Origin: Cymbomonas tetramitiformis
Lineage: Eukaryota; Chlorophyta; Pyramimonadophyceae; Pyramimonadales; Pyramimonadaceae
Direction of reading: 5' to 3'
Length of the DNA: 64,000 nt
Assembly: GCA_001247695.2 (NCBI GenBank)
Contig: LGRX02034735.1
Location: 20,645-84,644, forward strand
Shown here piece after piece: positions 10,300-22,400 of the stretch (position 1 is the first letter of the stretch; every line of letters starts with the position of its first letter). The position numbers and the translations under genes were made by a program. A model generated the notes under the pieces. The model ran no database searches. It worked only from the letters and a program-made list of their open reading frames with translations, and was not told the origin of the DNA.

Positions 10300-11120
10300 T
10301 TTGGGTAAATTTCAAATTGCGATTCCCATCAGGAGTGCTTAGGTGATATGTGAAAACCCTCATTTCCACGATTGTGTGCACTCCACACGCGCGGAGTGGC
10401 GTAGAACGCCAAAACAGGCCCGCGACAGACCGTAACAGGCAAAAAAATCGATTTCTGTTGAAATTTGAGCCCAAAAAATATTTTTTCACAAAATTTCAAA
10501 TTGCGATTCCCATCAGGAGTGCATAGGTGATATATGAAAACCCTCATTTCCACGAATATGTGCACTCCACACGCGCGGAGTGGCGTAGATAGAACGCCAA
10601 AACAGGCCCGCGACACGGGCCGAAACAGGCAAAAAAATCGATTTCTGTTGGGATTTGGGCCAAAAAAATGTTTTATCACAAAATTTCAATTTGCGATTCC
10701 CATCAGGAGTGCTTAGGTGATATGTGAAAACCCTTATTTCCACGAATATGTGCACTCCGCGCGTGCGGAGTGGCGTAGAACGCCACAACAGGCCCGCGAC
10801 AGGCCGAAACAGGCAAAAAATCGATTTCTGTTGGGATTTGGGCCCAAAAAATATTTTTTTCAAAATTTCAAATTGCGATTCTCATCAGGAGTGCTTAGAT
10901 GATATGTGAAAACCCTCATTTCCACGAATATGTGCACTCCGCACGCGCGGAGTGGCGTAGAACGCCAAAACAGGCTTGCGACAGGCCGAACGCAGGCAAA
11001 AAACGCGATTTTCGGCCGATTTGGGCCCAAAAAATATTTTTGTTCCCGAAAAATATGTGAAACCCCTCAATTCCACGAATCGCTGCACTCCTCACCCGCG
11101 TAATGGTGTAGAACGCCAAA
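10300..11120. repeat. ~185-bp satellite, about 4.5 tandem copies
   Basis: The same block (CATTTCCACGAATATGTG, then a palindromic CACTCC...GGAGTG with a CGCG core, then a run ending GGGCCCAAAAAATATTTTT) recurs at about 10357, 10541, 10731, 10913 and, shorter and diverged, 11067. Spacing is 182-190 bp except for the last unit. The overlapping 60-116-residue ORFs here are by-products of the repeat. Confidence 0.88.
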
Positions 11121-11476
11121 ACAAGCTAAAAACAACGGTTTTTTTTGGCGATTTCACCCTGAAAAAATATTTTTGGGATTTTTTTCGCAATGTCCTTAGA
11201 ATTCATGCGATTCCACTGCGATCGCATGAATATATAGCGATTCCATGGATATCATCGATTATAGATTTCGGCCATCTCACTCGTGCGACCGCTCGGGGGT
11301 CAAAGTCTCTCCCTCCGCGACACCACCTCCTCCCCCGAAGGAGAGAGGTGGCCGACAAGGAAACAATGTCAATTAGGCCTGCCGGCCATCCCACATCTGA
11401 AACCCTATTGAGCCTTTTTCAGCTCAGCTAGATCGGCATCCGCCCGCGCTGATCTCAAATGCAGGGAGGCGGCAAC

Positions 11477-12190
11477 TCAGTGCCACCTACTGTGAATTTC
11501 TAATCTGCTTGCTCGCTGGCAAGCTGCGTGCGGAGTCCAGATTGGACCCTCGGTTAGAGCAGGCCAATAATCGTCGTCATCATCACTGCCGCCCGCAATC
11601 ATGGCGAGGGTGGGGTTGACCGGCTCATCGTCGTCGGTCGGTAGAAAGCTAATCGGCCGGCTCCAACTCCGTGAGCGGGTCCAGAGGGTCATGGAGAGCA
11701 TCTTCCAGAGCACGCGGGCGGAAGGTGAATGCCGCCGGCTGATGCGGCCCGTCTGCAGCCGACGGAGAATCATGCGGTGGGATCGGTCTGGGCAGAGGTA
11801 CCTTCGCAGTCGGAGGGGCCCGACCAGTGGAAAATGCAGACGCACACACCCATGGGCAGAGGCCGTTGGTGTCAGGGTGGACGTCGGCGAGACCCCACAT
11901 CCTGTGGCACACCAAACACGGGCGACCACTGCCTTCCCAAGCACGGTAGGGGCCAGTGCGTGGTGTCCTGCCATTCCCCGCGACCGCCTTCTGGATAGGG
12001 CGGGGCTTTAAGGCATAAGCCCTAGCACCACCAGACGGCTGTCGGGTCCACCCATCACCACCCGGGTCCGGCATGGGAGGCGGGGCAAGGCGGGCAAGGC
12101 GGCTCGCGCCCTCATGCTGCCAGACGCGCCGGACGCGTAGGGCCACGTTGTCAAAGGACGGGGCGACAGTGTTGGTGTTGAGGTCCTCAA
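11477..12190 (-). pseudogene. Decayed gag-like fragment
   Basis: Several overlapping minus-strand frames encode a Pro/Arg-rich stretch with a Cys-rich segment (CLVC...H...C) and an Asp-rich acidic tail (residues DDDEP, DDDDDY). This composition is common in retroelement Gag C-termini. No single frame covers the region and no pol follows. Confidence 0.3.
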
Positions 12191-12484
12191 TGATGTTCTG
12201 GTAGAACTTCCCTCGGTCTCGTAGTAGATGCTACTTGCGATATGTTGATGACGGTATCGATGCGGTAGTCGGCAATTTCGACGAGACTCTCGGTGTCGGT
12301 GATCGGTGAAGGTGAAATGCGGTAAGGGTAGCGGTAGTTGGTGTAGTTCGACGAGACTGTCGGTAGTCGGTGCGTTCGACGAGACGGAAATTAGTCGGCC
12401 GAAATAATCAATGCCACCAAAGAAGTGGTAAAGCCTGTAACCTAACGAAAGACGTGATATACGCGGTTGGTCGAGTACATATAT

Positions 12485-12493
12485 ACATACACG

Positions 12494-12528
<35 letters not shown>

Positions 12529-12541
12529 CATATATATACGC

Positions 12542-12572
<31 letters not shown>

Positions 12573-12632
12573 TATACTTCCTATCGTACCACGTTCAGGA
12601 AAGCGTATACATATATATATATATATACGCTA
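12485..12632. repeat. (TA)n microsatellite
   Basis: Three runs of alternating TA/TATACA separated by short spacers. ORFs rich in Tyr and Ile here are artefacts. Confidence 0.95.
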
Positions 12633-13559
12633 TATATACACACAACAGTGAGAGCACAGGTGGAAGCACAGACTTTCGAGTGACTAAGATGCATAACATA
12701 AAAATACTTAGGGTTGTATGTTTGTCCAGTGACAGTCACAGCAAACACGGCAGGTGACTTGTGACACGAATCTGCGAGGGGGAAATGCAGGATACACACC
12801 CCCAACTGGGGGGGGGATCAGCGTATCTCCCTCCGTGTTATATCTGACACCCACTCACAACCCCAACTTTTGGCGCCAAATCGCGTTTCCAGCTTCCCAC
12901 AAGTTCACCGAGCGGCCCCTGCACGGCCGAGCCGAATTCGCGATCGGTCAGCGCGAGGGTCACGTTCCTGAGTAGTCCACCTGCCATTACTCAATAATAC
13001 GTCACATATCCCATCGGGGGGTCATCATACGGTATGCGCATATGCAGATCTGTGACTTTGTCATACCACACGTAGCCGCATTTACCCACCTAACATCGTG
13101 CACCATTAAGCCCTCGAAGACGTCATAGATTGATGGGCACCCTCCACATCATTTCTACGGTGCATTCGCTCGACCCCGCAGTGACGCCGTCTTTTGGTGT
13201 CGCATTCGTGATAACGTCATTACTATTTACCTTTTTAATGTCGGCATTCCGTCGAAATTGAGAAAGTGGACGTGCGTTAGTACTGTGCGCATGCACAGTC
13301 AATTGCCATACGTGGTGTCCCATTTTACATATGTATAGTGCGAGCTTCGCAAAGAATTGAGTATACTCGGTGTATGTCACTGTTTACACGGTGTATGCCA
13401 CTGTTTAACCTACCGTCTCATTTTACTTCTGTCGTGTAACGAAACCCTAGCGGCGGGGCATCGATACGTCTACATTGATATTGTAAGCATGATAAAAAAT
13501 TAGAAAGTCGTAAAAAAGTACAATTGAAAGTTCAACGAGTATCGCAAGATTTAAGCTGC
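12633..13559. other. No gene recognised
   Basis: Mixed-composition sequence with only short open frames. I see no domain, no repeat family and no splice-delimited exon. Confidence 0.5.
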
Positions 13560-14206
13560 GAAATGATTGCATCGAGAAATACCGAGACCCTTTGTACGAA
13601 GTTTCGGGGTGCAATGCGTGCGGAAGCGTGCGAATAAAGACATTGCTTCGCCATCGCAACACTCACTACAAGAACCAGAAAGTAGGAGAGAAAAACTTTC
13701 GGGCGTTCGTGGCGTATATCAGTACCCCGGGATTCCAATTTGGGATCACTTAACTCGCGCAGATTCGCAAACGCCTTCGAACTTCAAGCCTCTAGCGAAG
13801 CTGTGGGCCAAAAATGCGAAGGCGCTTGCGAAGTGCTTTAAGGAGAACAACATCGAGCCGCAAAAATATTGTGGACCCTCTGGCTGTTTCTGGCGTCTTG
13901 ATATCCGAGTTTGTCAAGGCGATCAAGCCGACGAACGCCTTGAAGGGGAATCACTATTTGGTGAAAAGGATGGTGAAAACAAGGAACACCAAGAAAACTG
14001 AGTACTGCGACGCCTTCGAAATCGACTACTCGCAGTATCACGCGAAGAAGAACTTTATTTTCGCTGCACCATCTGGCCATCCGGCCGATCTCGTCTGGCC
14101 ATTCTTTACCGATCAAGCCATCGAGTTTTGTGCAATATTCTCGCCTAGTTCATGGTTGGATATGGTTGCCGCGAACCTCACCTCAAGCGGTTTCTTGGCT
14201 CGTTAA
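13560..14206 (+). CDS. Gene fragment with a C2H2-like finger
   Basis: In one plus frame (about 13560-13755) a finger-like C-x2-C-x10-H-x3-H (CNACG...RHRNTH) is followed by a basic segment. A second frame (13814-14206) encodes an uninterrupted 130-residue stretch with aromatic and hydrophobic blocks. The two could be adjacent exons or one ORF with an indel. The finger suggests DNA binding, either a transposase-associated protein or a host factor; there is no firm family. Confidence 0.35.
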
Positions 14207-17086
14207 TGAGAAGTAGGGCAGATTGTGGTGAAAACAGCCGGTACATAAGTACCAACTCTTCTGGAAAAGGCGTCAACCTTTTTCACCTCTTGGCGGAGAC
14301 GGGTTGCAACCCGCATTCGACCGAAGTCCTAGTGATGAATATTCAGACCTCTTGGACAAATTTACGAGTAATTAGTTTCCTAGTGAATATATTATTTATT
14401 CTAGTCCCTTATTACGTATCGATGCTCGCTTGCCTTTATGGTTGTACACGCATATGATCACCCTGCTGAACACGTTTTTCGTTTGCTTGCACGCCAACAG
14501 CTGTAAAATGGGATAGTAGGGGAACAATGGCTCGTCTCCCATCGCTTGGCATGTCTGACATTTTTACTGTGCAATTCGATTTCGTTGTTCTTTGAAAATG
14601 ATTCGACTATTGAAAATCTTATCGCCACATGATGAATTTCCAATGCATTTAGAATCGTCGATATGAATAATAGGCTATCGTATCATGTCAGTATCATAGC
14701 ACCGCATGTAGCATCAGAGCCCCAATGCATCATATGGTACTACCATGATACTTTCAATGCCTGTGTCCTGCAACGAGGATCGTCGCGCCATACTCACACC
14801 ATGGCACTACCCGGTTGGTAGCCGGATAAAGCCCGACGCACCGTAGGAATGTTGTGTCGTCAGCAACTTCGGTGTCAAAGCATCTTCGGTTTCAAAGTTT
14901 TTTTTTTTTGTTACAGCGAGACAACCCCTCATATCAGCGACGAAAAGAATTCATTCAGCCTTACCGTAGCATATCGGCTTTATTGACCGCCCCATCATGT
15001 ACTCGCAGTGGCTACATGAAGAAGTGTTATTCAAGAACTGAACAAGATCCATATAGGCATGATCTATTCAGTGTAACCTTATTATTGTCTCGTTAGCGTC
15101 ATGCCGATAGAGCTAGTATTGTATATGCACTTTACCGAGTGTTCTTCCGGTCTATATTTAAGCATCGTTGCACAATTTGATGGTACTTTATTACACCGAT
15201 GATCCGTCGTATCTCTAAACCGTAACAGAGTGGCGTATTGTGTCGAGTAATGCGATAATGCATCTTGTTTAGAATCACCAAGCCAACCCGCATTTGACGC
15301 CACCAAAAAGCAAAAGGGTAGGCGGTGGCGCTCGTATTTCCTTTGACGATGACCTCTTGACCAGATGTGGAGTGTGTGTGTGTGTAGGGCATGCGCTATC
15401 CCACTACCTAGGCTATATTTGGCCCCCATAAAATATGTTGATCCACCAACATCTGCTGCGTGATCCGGATCCTGGCGAATGTTTTCCAGTTGAAAACTCT
15501 GAGCACAGGTGCTATTTTAATGTGGTGCACATCAATGAAATGCACGGATGGTGTACATTAGCCAGTCTTCTCAACACGGAAACGGCAAGCGTGCACACCA
15601 GCTATTATGGTACAAAAGTGTGTCATCTGCCATCGACAATGCTATTGTACCGAACATCGACGTAAGATTCTAGCATGTTACATCGCATGCGTGTTCCCTA
15701 TGAGGTTTGCTGCTTGAGACATCCGGCAATTGCTAATACAAAGTGTTTCAACTTTATGCATGACTGAATCAACCATTAGAGATTTCATCGCTAGAGTTGT
15801 CCCATTCACTTGTAAGTTTGGAAAAGAGGCTCAAGGTCTAAATTTCCTCCACACAAAATGATGCCAACATTTTTGCATGCCTTCAAATCCTCGCATACTT
15901 GAAACTACACAATCCCCGCCAAACCTTCATGTTTTCATGATTTGATGCCCCCCCTCGAACTCTTCCGCTTGCCTCGCCATGCTTTATCACACCGCTCAAC
16001 ACATATTATGCTTTCTATATGCGATTCTTGTGTAAGCTTTCGGATGTAATAAGCTCAGTACGAGGGAGGAGTATTACCTTGGGGGGAAATGCCACATTCC
16101 TAAAAGTGCTTTTATTGGTGCAAGTTCAGTTAAATATATAAGTGATGCAAAGATATGCACCAGCAAGCAGAATCCCCTCAACCATAAAGCGAGCGACCAC
16201 TTTCATGACTTGATTAAACAATTTAGGAAGAGGATCTAAAGAATCTAAAGAATAACTGTAGTTAATGAAGTGGGAGCACCTGGTTTGAAAGTACAGCTGC
16301 CAATCCGACTGCGCCACTCGGCTCCACGACCACCTTCATCCCTACGTCAGGCATTGCCACACTCCCAGAATGTGTGCACTCAAGGGGAGGACAGCACAAT
16401 CGAATTCATGTCTTCATCAACAAATTATTCCTATGTGTTCGCACCACATGATGAAATCTGTTCTCATGATTTTCACATTCACCACAACACGGCGCGCTAA
16501 TTTGGAGGCTCAAAGATTCATGCCACCCAACGACAACATAAGTACTAGCATAAGGGCACATTTGTCGAAAATGAAACCTCACCTGGAAGAATATTAACTT
16601 CCTTTTTTGTGTCAGTAAATGACTATTTTGCATCAGGTTTATTGCGCAGATGCAAAAACAAAATTGAAAGGGAAACGAGTCTATTTGAGCCTCGGAGAGT
16701 CTCGTGGAGCGATTCGCAGCCGAGATTCTTGCAGTGACGCCGGGTTGCGCTCTACACCCTTCTACGCGCCGGATGCATCCTTCTAAAGGCCTAGATGATG
16801 TTCATGATTTTGGAGGGAAAAGAAAGATGATTGAACTTCCCAAACACTTTTCCTATTATCTTCTATATCAACAACCAGAGTGTATAAACAATGATGTGTA
16901 CATAGAAATGGTACTGCACGCTTGGGAGCCAACTTTCCTATTGGGGGCACAGGCCCACCGCCTGGGTCGCAACCCCCTCGAGGGCACCATTAGCCCCCGG
17001 CTAGAGTGACCTCACGAGGGAGGGCGCTGCCGACTCACAGCCTTCGGTTCCCAGAGTGCCACGTGCCCCAACTTTTGGTCGTCGGC
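14207..17086. other. Long stretch without a recognised gene
   Basis: AT-rich sequence with only short frames. It includes a poly-T run near 14899 and a short GT repeat near 15375. I see no domain-bearing ORF, no terminal repeats and no tandem array. Confidence 0.5.
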
Positions 17087-17551
17087 AGCCATCTGCTTAT
17101 GATGTAGCCCAGTGGAGGCTACAACATCTCTATCATAAAAGTCATCCTCTTACCTAAAGAAGTGGGTTGGTTCAGCAAACCAATCGTTATCCCAATATTC
17201 GATAGCTAGTCCTACAATGCTCTTGTACCGCCGAAGGGCCTGCAAAAACTGACTATATAGATCCTTATCATGTTGATCAGCATCGAACAACTGTTGATAG
17301 AAAAAACTGCACTTCACAACTGCGCATAGCAGTTTTTTCTATCAACAGTTGTTCGATGCTGATCAACATGATAAGGATCTATATAGTCAGTTTTTGCAGG
17401 CCCTTCGGCAGTACAAGAGCATTGTAAGACTAGCTATCGAATATTGGGATAACGATTGATTTACTGAACCAACCCACTTCTTTAGGTAAGAGGATGACTT
17501 TTATGACAGAGATGGTGTAGCCATCTGCTTATGATGTAGCCCAGTGGAGGC
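17087..17551. repeat. Near-perfect 193-bp inverted repeat of a coding exon, bounded by 33-bp direct repeats
   Basis: Arms 17117-17309 and 17330-17522 are almost exact reverse complements around a 20-bp loop (17310-17329). The whole is bracketed by identical 33-bp direct repeats (17087-17119 and 17519-17551, each containing ATCTGCTTATGATGTAGCCC). Each arm encodes, reading away from the loop, about 50 residues (YQQLFDADQHDKDLYSQFL and on to the motif EYWDND). Each ends at a consensus donor AG|GTAAGA (17153-17148 on minus; 17486-17491 on plus). The right arm has TGA where the left has TGG. A transcript in either direction could fold into a ~190-bp hairpin. The protein family is not recognised. 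Confidence 0.9.
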
Positions 17552-18403
17552 CATGATTTGGGATATGACCCGGGATCGACCCATTCAGTGGGCCGAAGGT
17601 GTTCATGCGCGAGTTGGGCTCTGGTGGGGTGAGCAATGCCCCCAAGTCCTGAGGTGGCTCGTTTTGGGGGTGAGCAGTGCCCATCGGATGTAGCTCATCT
17701 TGCGAACAGGTAGTGCCCCTGAGTGGGTGGAAGCCGAGGCTGGCGGCCCGCGGTTACGGGGCGCTTTAGGGTTTGTAAGTTCCCTTCCTTCGTTGTGACC
17801 GATATCATGGTTTGGCATTCGCCATGCGTGTCTTATGGGCGGGGGGGGGGTTGAGCGGTTGACCTAACATAGGAGGGCGTCTTGCATTGCCTTTGAGTCT
17901 TGGGACGACCGGGATCGTTGCGCCCCCGCCATTGTCATGACTTCAGCTCGGAGTGGCGATGCCCCGGGTTTGGGAAGCCGATGTACGTGTGTATTGCGGT
18001 TCCATGGCATGCAGCCCAGGCTGTACCCGGTTGTGATTCGAGGTGACGAGAGGGCTCAAGATTGATGGCCATCGCGCCCTTGCCCTTGGTTGGCGTGAGT
18101 TGGGGGTTCGTGGTGCAACGAGTTTGAGGGGTCCCTTTCTGAGGGGCGGGTAGTACCCAGAGTGGGATGTGGGCCTGGATGAGGGCTAGACAAGACCTCC
18201 GAGTATGCAGAGCCTGGCAGATAGCCCAACGGTACTTTCTGTGTTGAGTTGATCCCAATTTCAAGGCCCACTTTTCCTTTTGGTCGGAAGTATTTGGCCG
18301 TGTCGAGAGCCAGCTGGGTGGGATGTGCGGGAGTGTGGCACAGGTCCCTATGAAGTAAGAGGATGGCACAAGCGGCGGTACCAATGTAGCCTACAGGTCG
18401 CTT
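17552..18403. other. No gene recognised
   Basis: GC-richer sequence with short minus-strand frames lacking recognisable domains. A G9 run is near 17840. Confidence 0.5.
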
Positions 18404-18959
18404 ATGTCCCCAAAGACAATCGTTTTAAAAGAAGCGACGGAATACGAGCGAAACAGAAATATTGCCCAAATCGCAATATCTATTCTCACGCCTGCATGCC
18501 TGGTACCTCTTGTGCAGACCCTCCCTGCAGATTTCACTGCGGAGTTTGGTGCACCATCTACTTGGCGCAACGACTATAAGGTTTTCGGGGAGGATTTGCC
18601 TGATGAAAAAGAAGAATACACTCCTCCCCCCTTCAAAATGACGAAGAGTGCATCCTCTTCACCATCCCTCTCGCCCCTGTCCTTGAACTTCGACAAGGGA
18701 AGTGTGCAAGGTGCAAGCGACAAGAGCAGGAGGCGCAGGTGCTACTGCGGCTGCTATGGCACCTCCACCGCCAAATGAACCTGACCACATCATGCCAACA
18801 GCAACAAACCTTGCGGAAAATGTTGTTCCTGCAGCTGCCAAAAAAGTACTGAAACCACGTGCTTCCGTGTCCTATAGTCAAGTAAGTAGGATTATAGGAC
18901 ATACTCCACCGTATGACGTGCTAGCCAGCCGGCTCGCCATATGCACCTGCAACCTCTAG
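18404..18959 (+). CDS. Unidentified ORF pair, possibly one frameshifted gene
   Basis: The first frame (18404-18778) begins with ATG and encodes a hydrophobic stretch near residues 22-40, then an acidic and Ser/Pro-rich region. The second frame (18702-18959) continues with an Ala/Pro-rich linker and a short segment around SYSQVSRIIGHTPPYD before running into the 60-bp repeat. A one-base indel or splice near 18705-18730 would join them. No family is recognised. Confidence 0.3.
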
Positions 18960-19159
18960 TCGAGACTAGTCACCCGGGTTGCTAGCCGTCGACTCGCCAT
19001 ATGCACCTGCAACCTCTAGTCGAGGCTAGTCACCCGAGTTGCTAGCCGTCGACTCGCCATATGCACCTGCGACCTCTAGTCGAGGCTAGTCACTCGAGTT
19101 GCTAGCAGTCGACTCGCCATACGCACCTATGACCTCTGGCCTAGACCGATCACCAAAAA
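18920..19159. repeat. 60-bp tandem repeat, four copies
   Basis: Four successive 60-bp units share GCTAGCCGTCGACTCGCCAT and CACCTGCAACCTCTAGTCGA with only a few substitutions. The last is the most diverged. Confidence 0.92.
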
Positions 19160-19312
19160 GACTAGCGCACCATCAAAAGACAATCAGTACTAGCGCTTGG
19201 TATTTTTGTTTTGATTCCTGCGATATGCTGCGCAGCTTGCCTTACTTGCTTGATGGTGTCCCCTCGTCATGTATTTTGCTTTGTCATGAGACACTGTGGA
19301 TGCATGCCCGAT

Positions 19313-19335
19313 CCTAAACCTAACCTAACCTAACC
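19313..19335. repeat. Short telomere-like CCTAA(A) tract
   Basis: CCTAAA followed by CCTAA units, under five copies. It may be an interstitial telomere-like tract or chance. Confidence 0.45.
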
Positions 19336-19459
19336 AATGCATGGGCATGGGCATGTCCGCTAATCCCAAGGACCGCATCCGCCTAGCCTTGGAGCGATGG
19401 TTAATTACACGTGACAACTCATGTAACTCATCTTATCCGGTGCTTGAAGTAAAACTCAC

Positions 19460-22400
19460 TCTCGAAGATGAGCTTCATCGCGACGATGATTTCCTCCTCC
19501 TTCACGATCACCACGTCGTCCACATGGTCACGAATAATTGGCCTGAGAGGGCATCATCACCCACTTCTCTCTCAGCATCTCGTGCACCAACAAGACAGGA
19601 ATGCAAGATCTATTGGGATGTAGGGAATGCGATACCCTAAGTTATTTCACAAGGTCTACATCTGCAATAAGAGCAATACTGGGTCATGCACGATGTGACG
19701 GGCAGCATTGCTTTCGATTCCACAACCACGAAACGAGGATGCTTAACTAGCCAAAGCCATGCATGCGGCGGCACCGCCAAAAGAGTGATGCCTCCAAACT
19801 CCCACACGTTTTGCCATTGCCCACCGGGCAAAGCAGGTGGTTCGCACCACGTAAGGCTTCCGAGCTTCGCTCTTAATCCATCGGCAATGGTGTCCGGAAC
19901 AGGGAGGTCGACAAGCTCTCCACGGGCCTATGTGCACAAGAAAGTCCCGTTTTGTGCTAACGAACTCAACCACGGCATACGGGCATCGGGGCATGGCACT
20001 CCCAAATTGCAATTTGTGTCACTCTTGGTATGGAGGTTGCCATTTCATAACAACCGGTATTTCCATATCCAAGCGATCCATCATTTGCATGGTGTGCCTA
20101 CTCAAATGGGAGTTAGACAACAAATCGGAGTCTGGTATGGAATATGCATGGTGTGAATATGAATGTCACATTTCCTACGATCATCCCAACTTTCACCTTT
20201 CCCTCCCTTCCCTGCGATCACCCCCACTCCCACCTCCCTCTCCCATCACCCTTCTTCGCATGCCAAGCATGTCGAAACACAATTTCCAAAAGGGTCCGAA
20301 CCTTTGACAATGCCACATCGGGCGCTTCATTTTTGCCGGAAGGCTCCGCTGCAATCACTTTAATCTGTGCCCTCGCCTCTCTCATTTCAAAACTTACGTC
20401 GGCGAGGCACAATTGTGAGGCTGGGCATTCCAAATAGGATGTGATTCCTACAAAGCGAATACCACCCACATGACCATGCTGAACAAATGATATAGGTGGC
20501 ATCGGGTGCGCCAACAATGTCAATTCATCGTCTACTTTTAGTGTTGATGGGCATCTACCACTGCCGAGATATTGCGCAAGGCCCTAAACGAGCAAAATTT
20601 CCTCCAAAGATGCATACTAAGTGCATCGGGCCGACCGTTCGACTCGATGGATGAAATCTTGTCGAATCAAGCTGGATGTAAATATGCGGGGTGGCCAAGA
20701 TAAAATCATATTCATGCAAAACAAGTAATTCACTCTCACGTAAACTCACTAGTGTCACATGTGCAAATGAGTTATCTCCGTACATCTTCAAGGTCACAAA
20801 TCCAAGTATTCAAAATGCTTCGATAATTGGCGTGGGCCAACATGCTTGCAAAACACAGGCATGCGATTCAATCCTTAAAGATGATGTCGTGAGAGTGCAC
20901 CAACGGCCAGCAAATTATGTTGCACTGAAGGGCGGTGCAGGAGGATGTCTCCTTCAACGACGTACCGCTGGCTTTAAGGCCTTTGCAGCAATTGCTATGC
21001 CGGACAGCATGCCCCCACCTGACACTGGCACGACGATCGCATCCAATTCTGCTACCTGGTTCACATGAGCAAACTTGACAGTACTGTCATGGATCTCGGT
21101 GCAGCAAAGTGTTGTGGGTACTTCATCACATACAATCCAAGAAATAAAACCTGCTCCTTTAATCGTGGGCCAAGGCACGGCATGTACGATATGTTGTGGG
21201 TCTCCGTGCTTTTTATCATTGACATGCATGTGGTGTGCTTTAATGCACAAATGCGCCGTTGTCACCCTTCGAGAACAGTAACTCCAGTAGCTCTTGAGCA
21301 TCTCACGTCATGAACAAACAACGATCGACCAGGGCACACTGCTGCGGCACACGCAAGCTCATCCTTCCATCCTCGAGGCGGCGGCACATCCGGCATTTTG
21401 AGAAGCCTTCGGACATTCCAAGTGAGACCAGGCTGGAGGGATGAAGAGCGAGTGGAAGAGTGTTTGGCTAACGTTTGACCTGCTCCAAGAATTCCAGCGC
21501 CATGGTGCCTTGCCCAGATATGACCGGTCCGTAGTTATACGGTGGGATCATAGTCGCCCCAGTCTTCTCCTGTTCTCAGCCATCACCCTTCCAAATTGAA
21601 CGCAGCTACCATGCCCAAACAGGTCTCGAGGAAGCCCTCATTTTTGCATACCCGCCACCCTCCCCCATGCTATGCCCCTCACTGTGGAGCCCCCACTCCA
21701 GAGAACACCGAGGAACAAAAATTCCTCCCAATACGTCCCAAACTCGGATATCCGTTCCACAGGACTGCCCTAGGAGCTGCCTACATAACTCCCACCTCAC
21801 CACGTCGCAAAATCGGATCTCCATTCCACAGGATCTCCTCACCATTCTCCCCACTGCGTGTCACCTCACCTCCCCGTGAACCTTGAGATTTGATTCCCTG
21901 ATCCCCCATCTTCCCACCAGCCCCCAAAGTACCAAAAGTCTGATCTCCACGTTAAACCGAGGCTGCATCGTGTCATCTACTGCACGAGAGGCCTGCGATA
22001 GAGATCTCAGCAAGCAGTGCAGGCTAAGCTGTAGCAGCCAACCCTGCACGGTTCAAGCTATGCGCGTGAAGGTGGCTTGCCACAAGGCAGGCACCAACCT
22101 GAATTATCGCCGCAGTCTTCTCACGTTCGGGTACTGACGGAAAGCACTGCGTTATCTTTCCACCTGCAGTGAACGGCAGCCCATAGTTTGCACTTTAGAG
22201 GAGCTCAAGACGATCGTTGTCACAGGTGAAATCGGTCGATAAGCATAGTTTGAATGGAAGCATTGTATTCGCAGAAACGTGATGTTTACGTAGAGGCCCG
22301 TTTGGCTTCGCAGCAAAGCTCGGTCTTCGGAGTGTGGAACTGATAAGACATAACTTGTAAATCTTTGAGGGGCGTTGTCCCGACACACACGCCGCTACAC

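Noticed and set aside
10300..11120. CRISPR-like repeat and spacer array
   Set aside because: Units are ~185 bp and homologous throughout, with no unique spacers, in a eukaryotic context.
12370..12757. Tyr/Ile-rich ORFs
   Set aside because: Translation of the (TA)n microsatellite.
21075..21281. Plus-strand peptide IVGQGTA resembling the serine dehydratase GQGT motif
   Set aside because: It is on the strand opposite to the gene and not between plausible splice sites; taken as coincidence.
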